From: Fasciola hepatica
Lineage: Eukaryota > Platyhelminthes > Trematoda > Plagiorchiida > Fasciolidae
Length of the DNA stretch: 64,000 nt
Assembly (NCBI GenBank): GCA_948099385.1
Contig: CANUEZ040000191.1
Coordinates: 2,170,001 to 2,234,000, forward strand
Reading direction: 5' to 3'
Within the stretch, counting starts at the first letter, position 1, and every line of letters begins with the position of its first letter. A program made the translations under genes and the position numbers. Of this stretch, positions 25,076 through 38,250 are shown piece by piece. The notes under the pieces are model-generated. The model saw only the letters and a program-made list of their open reading frames with translations, was not told the DNA's origin and did no database searches.

Positions 25076-27200
25076 GCGAGAATTTGATTGTCACCGTAGA
25101 AAGCCAATGCGAAAGCCTAGTCCAATTTGGGGATTGTGCTATATCATGTATTGTATATGTTGAACAAAGCGTTGAGACCCCTATCGGATAGCCTTGTGGT
25201 TTGGGTGTTCGACTGACATTCGTTCACCCCAACCCTTGTTCGTGTGCCAGTGTGGGCTCCGACCATGTGCAATGCTCATTATTCCCTTAGCGGATCAAAC
25301 AGCTGTACAGTGCTTCCATCATTTTCAATGGTCAGTTCAGTGTTCAAGCTGCATGGAGAATCATATCATACAAATGTACACTTCTACTGCTCTATTGCAT
25401 TGTATGAGCAATCTGTGTGGGGATTGTTCATAAGGGAATGCCTTGGTTTTACTTAGGCCCATAAATAGAGAAGTGATGGAACATAGGATTGGATCGGTGT
25501 GCGAGAATTTGGTTGTTACCGTTCAAAGCCAAAGCGAAAGCCGAATCCAATTTGGGGATTGTGCTATATCATGTATTGTGTATGTTGAACAAAGCGTTGA
25601 GACCCATATCGGATAGCCTTGTGTTTTGGGTGTTCGACTGACATTCGTTCACCCCAACCCTTGTTCGTGTCCCCGTGTGGGCTCTGTCCATGTGCAATGC
25701 TCATGATTCCCTTAGCGGATCAAACAGCTGTACAGTGCTTCCATCATTTTCAATGGTCAGTTCAGTGTTCAAGCTGCATGGAGAATCATATTATACAAAT
25801 GTACTCTGCTACTGCTCTATTGCATTGTATGAGCAATCTGTGTGATGATTGTTCAGAAGGGAATGCCTTGGTTTTACTTAGGCCCATAAATAGAGAAGTG
25901 ATGGAACATAGGATTGGATCGGTGTGCGAGAATTTGGTTGTTACCGTTCAAAGCGAAAGCGAAAGCCGAATCCGATTTGGGGATTGTGCTATATCATGAA
26001 TTGTATATGTTGAACAAAGCGTTCAGACCCATATCGGATAGCCTTGTGGTTTGGATGTTCGAGTGACATTCGTTCACCCCAACCCTTGTTCGTGTCCCCG
26101 TGTGGGCTCTGTCCATGTGCAATGCTCATGATTCCCTTAGCGGATCAAACAGCTGTACAGTGCTTCCATCATTTTCAATGGTCAGTTCAGTGTTCAAGCT
26201 GCATGGAGAATCATATTATACAAATGTACTCTGCTACTGCTCTATTGCATTGTATGAGCAATCTGTGTGGGGATTGTTCATAAGGGAATGCCTTGGTTTT
26301 ACTTAGGCCCATAAATAGAGAAGTGATGGAACATAGGATTGGATCGGTGTGCGAGAATTTGGTTGTTACCGTTCAAAGCGAAAGCGAAAGCCGAATCCAA
26401 TTTGGGGATTGTGCTATATCATGAATTGTATATGTTGAACAAAGCGCTGAGACCCATATCGGTTAGCCTTGTGGTTTGGGTGTTCGTGTGACATTCGTTC
26501 ACCCCAACCCTTGTTCGTGTCCCCGTGTAGGCTCTGTCCATGTGCAATGCTCATGATTCCCTTAGCGGATCAAACAGCTGTACAGTGCTTCCATCATTTT
26601 CAATGGTCAGTTCAGTGTTCAAGCTGCATGGAGAATCATATTATACAAATCTACTCTGCTACTGCTCTATTGCATTGTATGAGCAATCTGTGTGATGATT
26701 GTTCAGAAGGGAATGCCTTGGTTTTACTTAGGCCCATAAATAGAGAAGTGATGGAACATAGGATTGGATCGGTGTGCGAGAATTTGGTTGTTACCGTTCA
26801 AAGCGAAAGCGAAAGCCGAATCCGATTTGGGGATTGTGCTATATCATGAATTGTATATGTTGAACAAAGCGTTCAGACCCATATCGGATAGCCTTGTGGT
26901 TTGGATGTTCGAGTGACATTCGTTCACCCCAACCCTTGTTCGTGTCCCCGTGTGGGCTCTGTCCATGTGCAATGCTCATGATTCCCTTAGCGGATCAAAC
27001 AGCTGTACAGTGCTTCCATCATTTTCAATGGTCAGTTCAGTGTTCAAGCTGCATGGAGAATCATATTATACAAATCTACTCTGCTACTGCTCTATTGCAT
27101 TGTATGAGCAATCTGTGTGGGGATTGTTCATAAGGGAATGCCTTGGTTTTAATTAGGCCCATAAATAGAGAAGTGATGGAACATAGGATTGGATCGGTGT
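25076..27200 (+). repeat. 5-unit stub with three hybrid units (units 59-63)
   Basis: The order is A, B/H, I, J/H, I/J. Unit 60 starts as B (G80, T124) and ends as H (A345, T346, G356), which removes C to G of the normal order. Unit 62 starts as J (T137, A179, C301) and ends as H. Unit 63 starts as I (A130, G138) and ends as J (C301, A377), and is followed by A. Each switch lies inside the unit at matching offsets, as expected from in-register unequal exchange or conversion. Confidence 0.85.
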
Positions 27201-30200
27201 GCGAGAATTTGATTGTCACCGTAGAAAGCCAATGCGAAAGCCTAGTCCAATTTGGGGATTGTGCTATATCATGTATTGTATATGTTGAACAAAGCGTTGA
27301 GACCCCTATCGGATAGCCTTGTGGTTTGGGTGTTCGACTGACATTCGTTCACCCCAACCCTTGTTCGTGTGCCAGTGTGGGCTCCGACCATGTGCAATGC
27401 TCATTATTCCCTTAGCGGATCAAACAGCTGTACAGTGCTTCCATCATTTTCAATGGTCAGTTCAGTGTTCAAGCTGCATGGAGAATCATATCATACAAAT
27501 GTACACTTCTACTGCTCTATTGCATTGTATGAGCAATCTGTGTGGGGATTGTTCATAAGGGAATGCCTTGGTTTTACTTAGGCCCATAAATAGAGAAGTG
27601 ATGGAACATAGGATTGGATCGGTGTGCGAGAATTTGGTTGTTACCGTTCAAAGCCAAAGCGAAAGCCGAATCCAATTTGGGGATTGTGCTATATCATGTA
27701 TTGTGTATGTTGAACAAAGCGTTGAGACCCATATCGGATAGCCTTGTGTTTTGGGTGTTCGACTGACATTCGTTCACCCCAACCCTTGTTCGTGTCCCCG
27801 TGTGGGCTCTGTCCATGTGCAATGCTCATGATTCCCTTAGCGGATCAAACAGCTGTACAGTGCTTCCATCATTTTCAATGGTCAGTTCAGTGTTCAAGCT
27901 GCATGGAGAATCATATTATACAAATCTACTCTGCTACTGCTCTATTGCATTGTATGAGCAATCTGTGTGGGGATTGTTCATAAGGGAATGCCTTGGTTTC
28001 AATTAGGCCCATAAATAGAGAAGTGATGGAACATAGGATTGGATCGGTGAGCGAAAATTTGATTGTTACCGTAAAAAGCCAATGCGAAAACCGAAGGCAA
28101 TTTGGGGATTGTGCTATATCATGTAGTGTATATTTTGAACAAAGCGTTCAGACCCATATCAGATAGCCTTGTGGTTTGGGTGTTCGTGTGACATTCGTTC
28201 ACCCCAACCCTTGTTCGTGTGCCAGTGTGGGCTCCGACCATGTGCAATGCTCATTATTCCCTTAGCGGATCAAACAGCTGTACAGTGCTTCCATCATTTT
28301 CAATGGTCAGTTCAGTGTTCAAGCTGCATGGAGAATCATATTATACAAATGTACTCTGCTACTGCTCTATTGCATTGTATGAGCAATCTGTGTGGGGATT
28401 GTTCATAAGGGAATGCCTTGGTTTTACTTAGGCCCATAAATAGAGAAGTGATGGAACATAGGATTGGATCGGTGTGCGAGAATTTGGTTGTTACCGTTGA
28501 AAGCGAAAGCGAAAGCCGAATCCAATTTGGGGATTGTGCTATATCATGTAGTGTATATGTTGAACAAAGCGTTGAGACCCATATCGGATAGCCTTGTGGT
28601 TTGGGTGTTCGACTGACATTCGTTCACCCCAACCCTTGTTCGTGTCCCCGTGTGGGCTCTGTCCATGTGCAATGCTCATGATTCCCTTAGCGGATCAAAC
28701 AGCTGTACAGTGCTTCCATCATTTTCAATGGTCAGTTCAGTGTTCAAGCTGCATGGAGAATCATATTATACAAATGTACTCTGCTACTGCTCTATTGCAT
28801 TGTATGAGCAATCTGTGTGGGGATTGTTCATAAGGGAATGCCTTGGTTTTACTTAGGCCCATAAATAGAGAAGTGATGGAACATAGGATTGGATCGGTGT
28901 GCGAGAATTTGGTTGTTACCGTTCAAAGCGAAAGCGAAAGCCGAATCCAATTTGCGGATTGTGCTATATCATGTAGTGTATATGTTGAACAAAGCGCTGA
29001 GACCCATATCGGTTAGCCTTGTGGTTTGGGTGTTCGTGTGACATTCGTTCACCCCAACCCTTGTTCGTGTCCCCGTGTGGGCTCTGTCCATGTGCAATGC
29101 TCATGATTCCCTTAGCGGATCAAACAGCTGTACAGTGCTTCCATCATTTTCAATGGTCAGTTCAGTGTTCAAGCTGCATGGAGAATCATATTATACAAAT
29201 GTACTCTGCTACTGCTCTATTGCATTGTATGAGCAATCTGTGTGGGGATTGTTCATAAGGGAATGCCTTGGTTTTACTTAGGCCCATAAATAGAGAAGTG
29301 ATGGAACATAGGATTGGATCGGTGTGCGAGAATTTGGTTGTTACCGTTCAAAGCGAAAGCGAAAGCCGAATCCAATTTGGGGATTGTGCTATATCATGTA
29401 GTGTATATGTTGAACAAAGCGTTGAGACCCATATCGGATAGCCTTGTGGTTTGGATGTTCGAGTGACATTCGTTCACACCAACCCTTGTTCGTGTCCCCG
29501 TGTGGGCTCTGTCCATGTGCAATGCTCATGATTCCCTTAGCGGATCAAACAGCTGTACAGTGCTTCCATCATTTTCAATGGTCACTTCAGTGTTCAAGCT
29601 GCATGGAGAATCATATTATACAAATGTACTCTGCTACTGCTCTATTGCATTGTATGAGCAATCTGTGTGGGGATTGTTCATAAGGGAATGCCTTGGTTTT
29701 ACTTAGGCCCATAAATAGAGAAGTGATGGAACATAGGATTGGATCGGTGTGCGAGAATTTGGTTGTTACCGTTCAAAGCCAAAGCGAAAGCCGAATCCAA
29801 TTTGGGGATTGTGCTATATCATGAATTGTATATGTTGAACAAAGCTTTGAGACCCATATCAGATAGCCTTGTGGTTTGGGTGTTCGTGTGACATTCGTTC
29901 ACCCCAACCCTTGTTCGTGTCCCCGTGTGGGCTCTGTCCATGTGCAATGCTCATGATTCCCTTAGCGGATCAAACAGCTGTACAGTGCTTCCATCATTTT
30001 CAATGGTCAGTTCAGTGTTCAAGCTGCATGGAGAATCATATTATACAAATGTACTCTGCTACTGCTCTATTGCATTGTATGAGCAATCTGTGTGGGGATT
30101 GTTCATAAGGGAATGCCTTGGTTTTACTTAGGCCCATAAATAGAGAAGTGATGGAACATAGGATTGGATCGGTGTGCGAGAATTTGGTTGTTACCGTTCA

Positions 30201-32725
30201 AAGCCAAAGCGAAAGCCGAATCCAATTTGGGGATTGTGCTATATCATGAATTGTATATGTTGAACAAAGCTTTGAGACCCATATCAGATAGCCTTGTGGT
30301 TTGGGTGTTCGTGTGACATTCGTTCACCCCAACCCTTGTTCGTGTCCCCGTGTGGGCTCTGTCCATGTGCAATGCTCATGATTCCCTTAGCGGATCAAAC
30401 AGCTGTACAGTGCTTCCATCATTTTCAATGGTCAGTTCAGTGTTCAAGCTGCATGGAGAATCATATTATACAAATGTACTCTGCTACTGCTCTATTGCAT
30501 TGTATGAGCAATCTGTGTGATGATTGTTCAGAAGGGAATGCCTTGGTTTTACTTAGGCCCATAAATAGAGAAGTGATGGAACATAGGATTGGATCGGTGT
30601 GCGAGAATTTGGTTGTTACCGTTCAAAGCGAAAGCGAAAGCCGAATCCGATTTGGGGATTGTGCTATATCATGAATTGTATATGTTGAACAAAGCGTTCA
30701 GACCCATATCGGATAGCCTTGTGGTTTGGATGTTCGAGTGACATTCGTTCACCCCAACCCTTGTTCGTGTCCCCGTGTGGGCTCTGTCCATGTGCAATGC
30801 TCATGATTCCCTTAGCGGATCAAACAGCTGTACAGTGCTTCCATCATTTTCAATGGTCAGTTCAGTGTTCAAGCTGCATGGAGAATCATATTATACAAAT
30901 GTACTCTGCTACTGCTCTATTGCATTGTATGAGCAATCTGTGTGGGGATTGTTCATAAGGGAATGCCTTGGTTTTACTTAGGCCCATAAATAGAGAAGTG
31001 ATGGAACATAGGATTGGATCGGTGTGCGAGAATTTGGTTGTTACCGTTCAAAGCGAAAGCGAAAGCCGAATCCAATTTGGGGATTGTGCTATATCATGAA
31101 TTGTATATGTTGAACAAAGCGCTGAGACCCATATCGGTTAGCCTTGTGGTTTGGGTGTTCGTGTGACATTCGTTCACCCCAACCCTTGTTCGTGTCCCCG
31201 TGTAGGCTCTGTCCATGTGCAATGCTCATGATTCCCTTAGCGGATCAAACAGCTGTACAGTGCTTCCATCATTTTCAATGGTCAGTTCAGTGTTCAAGCT
31301 GCATGGAGAATCATATTATACAAATCTACTCTGCTACTGCTCTATTGCATTGTATGAGCAATCTGTGTGGGGATTGTTCATAAGGGAATGCCTTGGTTTT
31401 ACTTAGGCCCATAAATAGAGAAGTGATGGAACATAGGATTGGATCGGTGTGCGAGAATTTGATTGTCACCGTAGAAAGCCAATGCGAAAGCCTAGTCCAA
31501 TTTGGGGATTGTGCTATATCATGTATTGTATATGTTGAACAAAGCGTTGAGACCCCTATCGGATAGCCTTGTGGTTTGGGTGTTCGACTGACATTCGTTC
31601 ACCCCAACCCTTGTTCGTGTCCCCGTGTGGGCTCTGTCCATGTGCAATGCTCATGATTCCCTTAGCGGATCAAACAGCTGTACAGTGCTTCCATCATTTT
31701 CAATGGTCAGTTCAGTGTTCAAGCTGCATGGAGAATCATATTATACAAATGTACTCTGCTACTGCTCTATTGCATTGTATGAGCAATCTGTGTGGGGATT
31801 GTTCATAAGGGAATGCCTTGGTTTTACTTAGGCCCATAAATAGAGAAGTGATGGAACATAGGATTGGATCGGTGTGCGAGAATTTGGTTGTTACCGTTCA
31901 AAGCGAAAGCGAAAGCCGAATCCAATTTGGGGATTGTGCTATATCATGAATTGTATATGTTGAACAAAGCGTTCAGACCCATATCGGATAGCCTTGTGGT
32001 TTGGATGTTCGAGTGACATTCGTTCACCCCAACCCTTGTTCGTGTCCCCGTGTGGGCTCTGTCCATGTGCAATGCTCATGATTCCCTTAGCGGATCAAAC
32101 AGCTGTACAGTGCTTCCATCATTTTCAATGGTCAGTTCAGTGTTCAAGCTGCATGGAGAATCATATTATACAAATGTACTCTGCTACTGCTCTATTGCAT
32201 TGTATGAGCAATCTGTGTGGGGATTGTTCATAAGGGAATGCCTTGGTTTTACTTAGGCCCATAAATAGAGAAGTGATGGAACATAGGATTGGATCGGTGT
32301 GCGAGAATTTGGTTGTTACCGTTCAAAGCGAAAGCGAAAGCCGAATCCAATTTGGGGATTGTGCTATATCATGAATTGTATATGTTGAACAAAGCGCTGA
32401 GACCCATATCGGATAGCCTTGTGGTTTGGGTGTTCGTGTGACATTCGTTCACCCCAACCCTTGTTCGTGTCCCCGTGTAGGCTCTGTCCATGTGCAATGC
32501 TCATGATTCCCTTAGCGGATCAAACAGCTGTACAGTGCTTCCATCATTTTCAATGGTCAGTTCAGTGTTCAAGCTGCATGGAGAATCATATTATACAAAT
32601 CTACTCTGCTACTGCTCTATTGCATTGTATGAGCAATCTGTGTGGGGATTGTTCATAAGGGAATGCCTTGGTTTTAATTAGGCCCATAAATAGAGAAGTG
32701 ATGGAACATAGGATTGGATCGGTGT
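27201..32725 (+). repeat. 13-unit HOR copy 2, ABCDEFGHIJKIJ (units 64-76)
   Basis: Repeats the order of 14876-20400 unit for unit. Differences noted by eye are few: unit 67 (D) has G260 instead of C260, unit 75 (I) has CCAATTTGG instead of CCGATTTGG, and unit 76 (J) has GGATAGCC instead of GGTTAGCC. Confidence 0.9.
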
Positions 32726-35700
32726 GCGAGAATTTGATTGTCACCGTAGAAAGCCAATGCGAAAGCCTAGTCCAATTTGGGGATTGTGCTATATCATGTA
32801 TTGTATATGTTGAACAAAGCGTTGAGACCCCTATCGGATAGCCTTGTGGTTTGGGTGTTCGACTGACATTCGTTCACCCCAACCCTTGTTCGTGTGCCAG
32901 TGTGGGCTCCGACCATGTGCAATGCTCATTATTCCCTTAGCGGATCAAACAGCTGTACAGTGCTTCCATCATTTTCAATGGTCAGTTCAGTGTTCAAGCT
33001 GCATGGAGAATCATATCATACAAATGTACACTTCTACTGCTCTATTGCATTGTATGAGCAATCTGTGTGGGGATTGTTCATAAGGGAATGCCTTGGTTTT
33101 ACTTAGGCCCATAAATAGAGAAGTGATGGAACATAGGATTGGATCGGTGTGCGAGAATTTGGTTGTTACCGTTCAAAGCCAAAGCGAAAGCCGAATCCAA
33201 TTTGGGGATTGTGCTATATCATGTATTGTGTATGTTGAACAAAGCGTTGAGACCCATATCGGATAGCCTTGTGTTTTGGGTGTTCGACTGACATTCGTTC
33301 ACCCCAACCCTTGTTCGTGTCCCCGTGTGGGCTCTGTCCATGTGCAATGCTCATGATTCCCTTAGCGGATCAAACAGCTGTACAGTGCTTCCATCATTTT
33401 CAATGGTCAGTTCAGTGTTCAAGCTGCATGGAGAATCATATTATACAAATCTACTCTGCTACTGCTCTATTGCATTGTATGAGCAATCTGTGTGGGGATT
33501 GTTCATAAGGGAATGCCTTGGTTTCAATTAGGCCCATAAATAGAGAAGTGATGGAACATAGGATTGGATCGGTGAGCGAAAATTTGATTGTTACCGTAAA
33601 AAGCCAATGCGAAAACCGAAGGCAATTTGGGGATTGTGCTATATCATGTAGTGTATATTTTGAACAAAGCGTTCAGACCCATATCAGATAGCCTTGTGGT
33701 TTGGGTGTTCGTGTGACATTCGTTCACCCCAACCCTTGTTCGTGTGCCAGTGTGGGCTCCGACCATGTGCAATGCTCATTATTCCCTTAGCGGATCAAAC
33801 AGCTGTACAGTGCTTCCATCATTTTCAATGGTCAGTTCAGTGTTCAAGCTGCATGGAGAATCATATTATACAAATGTACTCTGCTACTGCTCTATTGCAT
33901 TGTATGAGCAATCTGTGTGGGGATTGTTCATAAGGGAATGCCTTGGTTTTACTTAGGCCCATAAATAGAGAAGTGATGGAACATAGGATTGGATCGGTGT
34001 GCGAGAATTTGGTTGTTACCGTTCAAAGCCAAAGCGAAAGCCGAATCCAATTTGGGGATTGTGCTATATCATGTAGTGTATATGTTGAACAAAGCGTTGA
34101 GACCCATATCGGATAGCCTTGTGGTTTGGATGTTCGAGTGACATTCGTTCACACCAACCCTTGTTCGTGTCCCCGTGTGGGCTCTGTCCATGTGCAATGC
34201 TCATGATTCCCTTAGCGGATCAAACAGCTGTACAGTGCTTCCATCATTTTCAATGGTCACTTCAGTGTTCAAGCTGCATGGAGAATCATATTATACAAAT
34301 GTACTCTGCTACTGCTCTATTGCATTGTATGAGCAATCTGTGTGGGGATTGTTCATAAGGGAATGCCTTGGTTTTACTTAGGCCCATAAATAGAGAAGTG
34401 ATGGAACATAGGATTGGATCGGTGTGCGAGAATTTGGTTGTTACCGTTCAAAGCCAAAGCGAAAGCCGAATCCAATTTGGGGATTGTGCTATATCATGAA
34501 TTGTATATGTTGAACAAAGCTTTGAGACCCATATCAGATAGCCTTGTGGTTTGGGTGTTCGTGTGACATTCGTTCACCCCAACCCTTGTTCGTGTCCCCG
34601 TGTGGGCTCTGTCCATGTGCAATGCTCATGATTCCCTTAGCGGATCAAACAGCTGTACAGTGCTTCCATCATTTTCAATGGTCAGTTCAGTGTTCAAGCT
34701 GCATGGAGAATCATATTATACAAATGTACTCTGCTACTGCTCTATTGCATTGTATGAGCAATCTGTGTGGGGATTGTTCATAAGGGAATGCCTTGGTTTT
34801 ACTTAGGCCCATAAATAGAGAAGTGATGGAACATAGGATTGGATCGGTGTGCGAGAATTTGGTTGTTACCGTTCAAAGCCAAAGCGAAAGCCGAATCCAA
34901 TTTGGGGATTGTGCTATATCATGAATTGTATATGTTGAACAAAGCTTTGAGACCCATATCAGATAGCCTTGTGGTTTGGGTGTTCGTGTGACATTCGTTC
35001 ACCCCAACCCTTGTTCGTGTCCCCGTGTGGGCTCTGTCCATGTGCAATGCTCATGATTCCCTTAGCGGATCAAACAGCTGTACAGTGCTTCCATCATTTT
35101 CAATGGTCAGTTCAGTGTTCAAGCTGCATGGAGAATCATATTATACAAATGTACTCTGCTACTGCTCTATTGCATTGTATGAGCAATCTGTGTGATGATT
35201 GTTCAGAAGGGAATGCCTTGGTTTTACTTAGGCCCATAAATAGAGAAGTGATGGAACATAGGATTGGATCGGTGTGCGAGAATTTGGTTGTTACCGTTCA
35301 AAGCGAAAGCGAAAGCCGAATCCGATTTGGGGATTGTGCTATATCATGAATTGTATATGTTGAACAAAGCGTTCAGACCCATATCGGATAGCCTTGTGGT
35401 TTGGATGTTCGAGTGACATTCGTTCACCCCAACCCTTGTTCGTGTCCCCGTGTGGGCTCTGTCCATGTGCAATGCTCATGATTCCCTTAGCGGATCAAAC
35501 AGCTGTACAGTGCTTCCATCATTTTCAATGGTCAGTTCAGTGTTCAAGCTGCATGGAGAATCATATTATACAAATGTACTCTGCTACTGCTCTATTGCAT
35601 TGTATGAGCAATCTGTGTGGGGATTGTTCATAAGGGAATGCCTTGGTTTTACTTAGGCCCATAAATAGAGAAGTGATGGAACATAGGATTGGATCGGTGT

Positions 35701-38250
35701 GCGAGAATTTGGTTGTTACCGTTCAAAGCGAAAGCGAAAGCCGAATCCAATTTGGGGATTGTGCTATATCATGAATTGTATATGTTGAACAAAGCGCTGA
35801 GACCCATATCGGTTAGCCTTGTGGTTTGGGTGTTCGTGTGACATTCGTTCACCCCAACCCTTGTTCGTGTCCCCGTGTAGGCTCTGTCCATGTGCAATGC
35901 TCATTATTCCCTTAGCGGATCAAACAGCTGTACAGTGCTTCCATCATTTTCAATGGTCAGTTCAGTGTTCAAGCTGCATGGAGAATCATATTATACAAAT
36001 CTACTCTGCTACTGCTCTATTGCATTGTATGAGCAATCTGTGTGGGGATTGTTCATAAGGGAATGCCTTGGTTTTACTTAGGCCCATAAATAGAGAAGTG
36101 ATGGAACATAGGATTGGATCGGTGTGCGAGAATTTGATTGTCACCGTAGAAAGCCAATGCGAAAGCCTAGTCCAATTTGGGGATTGTGCTATATCATGTA
36201 TTGTATATGTTGAACAAAGCGTTGAGACCCCTATCGGATAGCCTTGTGGTTTGGGTGTTCGACTGACATTCGTTCACCCCAACCCTTGTTCGTGTCCCCG
36301 TGTGGGCTCTGTCCATGTGCAATGCTCATGATTCCCTTAGCGGATCAAACAGCTGTACAGTGCTTCCATCATTTTCAATGGTCAGTTCAGTGTTCAAGCT
36401 GCATGGAGAATCATATTATACAAATGTACTCTGCTACTGCTCTATTGCATTGTATGAGCAATCTGTGTGGGGATTGTTCATAAGGGAATGCCTTGGTTTT
36501 ACTTAGGCCCATAAATAGAGAAGTGATGGAACATAGGATTGGATCGGTGTGCGAGAATTTGGTTGTTACCGTTCAAAGCGAAAGCGAAAGCCGAATCCGA
36601 TTTGGGGATTGTGCTATATCATGAATTGTATATGTTGAACAAAGCGTTCAGACCCATATCGGATAGCCTTGTGGTTTGGATGTTCGAGTGACATTCGTTC
36701 ACCCCAACCCTTGTTCGTGTCCCCGTGTGGGCTCTGTCCATGTGCAATGCTCATGATTCCCTTAGCGGATCAAACAGCTGTACAGTGCTTCCATCATTTT
36801 CAATGGTCAGTTCAGTGTTCAAGCTGCATGGAGAATCATATTATACAAATGTACTCTGCTACTGCTCTATTGCATTGTATGAGCAATCTGTGTGGGGATT
36901 GTTCATAAGGGAATGCCTTGGTTTTACTTAGGCCCATAAATAGAGAAGTGATGGAACATAGGATTGGATCGGTGTGCGAGAATTTGGTTGTTACCGTTCA
37001 AAGCGAAAGCGAAAGCCGAATCCAATTTGGGGATTGTGCTATATCATGAATTGTATATGTTGAACAAAGCGCTGAGACCCATATCGGTTAGCCTTGTGGT
37101 TTGGGTGTTCGTGTGACATTCGTTCACCCCAACCCTTGTTCGTGTCCCCGTGTAGGCTCTGTCCATGTGCAATGCTCATGATTCCCTTAGCGGATCAAAC
37201 AGCTGTACAGTGCTTCCATCATTTTCAATGGTCAGTTCAGTGTTCAAGCTGCATGGAGAATCATATTATACAAATGTACTCTGCTACTGCTCTATTGCAT
37301 TGTATGAGCAATCTGTGTGATGATTGTTCAGAAGGGAATGCCTTGGTTTTACTTAGGCCCATAAATAGAGAAGTGATGGAACATAGGATTGGATCGGTGT
37401 GCGAGAATTTGGTTGTTACCGTTCAAAGCGAAAGCGAAAGCCGAATCCGATTTGGGGATTGTGCTATATCATGAATTGTATATGTTGAACAAAGCGTTCA
37501 GACCCATATCGGATAGCCTTGTGGTTTGGATGTTCGAGTGACATTCGTTCACCCCAACCCTTGTTCGTGTCCCCGTGTGGGCTCTGTCCATGTGCAATGC
37601 TCATGATTCCCTTAGCGGATCAAACAGCTGTACAGTGCTTCCATCATTTTCAATGGTCAGTTCAGTGTTCAAGCTGCATGGAGAATCATATTATACAAAT
37701 GTACTCTGCTACTGCTCTATTGCATTGTATGAGCAATCTGTGTGGGGATTGTTCATAAGGGAATGCCTTGGTTTTACTTAGGCCCATAAATAGAGAAGTG
37801 ATGGAACATAGGATTGGATCGGTGTGCGAGAATTTGGTTGTTACCGTTCAAAGCGAAAGCGAAAGCCGAATCCAATTTGGGGATTGTGCTATATCATGAA
37901 TTGTATATGTTGAACAAAGCGCTGAGACCCATATCGGTTAGCCTTGTGGTTTGGGTGTTCGTGTGACATTCGTTCACCCCAACCCTTGTTCGTGTCCCCG
38001 TGTAGGCTCTGTCCATGTGCAATGCTCATGATTCCCTTAGCGGATCAAACAGCTGTACAGTGCTTCCATCATTTTCAATGGTCAGTTCAGTGTTCAAGCT
38101 GCATGGAGAATCATATTATACAAATCTACTCTGCTACTGCTCTATTGCATTGTATGAGCAATCTGTGTGGGGATTGTTCATAAGGGAATGCCTTGGTTTT
38201 AATTAGGCCCATAAATAGAGAAGTGATGGAACATAGGATTGGATCGGTGT
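32726..38250 (+). repeat. HOR variant lacking D and E with extra I-J, ABCFGHIJKI(J/H)IJ (units 77-89)
   Basis: The C-to-F deletion junction seen in units 50-51 recurs at units 79-80, so this is a copy of the same variant. Its F (unit 80) has C30 in the linker. Unit 84 (J) carries T205, otherwise a body-1 mark. Unit 87 is a J/H hybrid (A179 at the front; A345, T346, G356 at the end) followed by an extra I-J pair. Confidence 0.87.
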
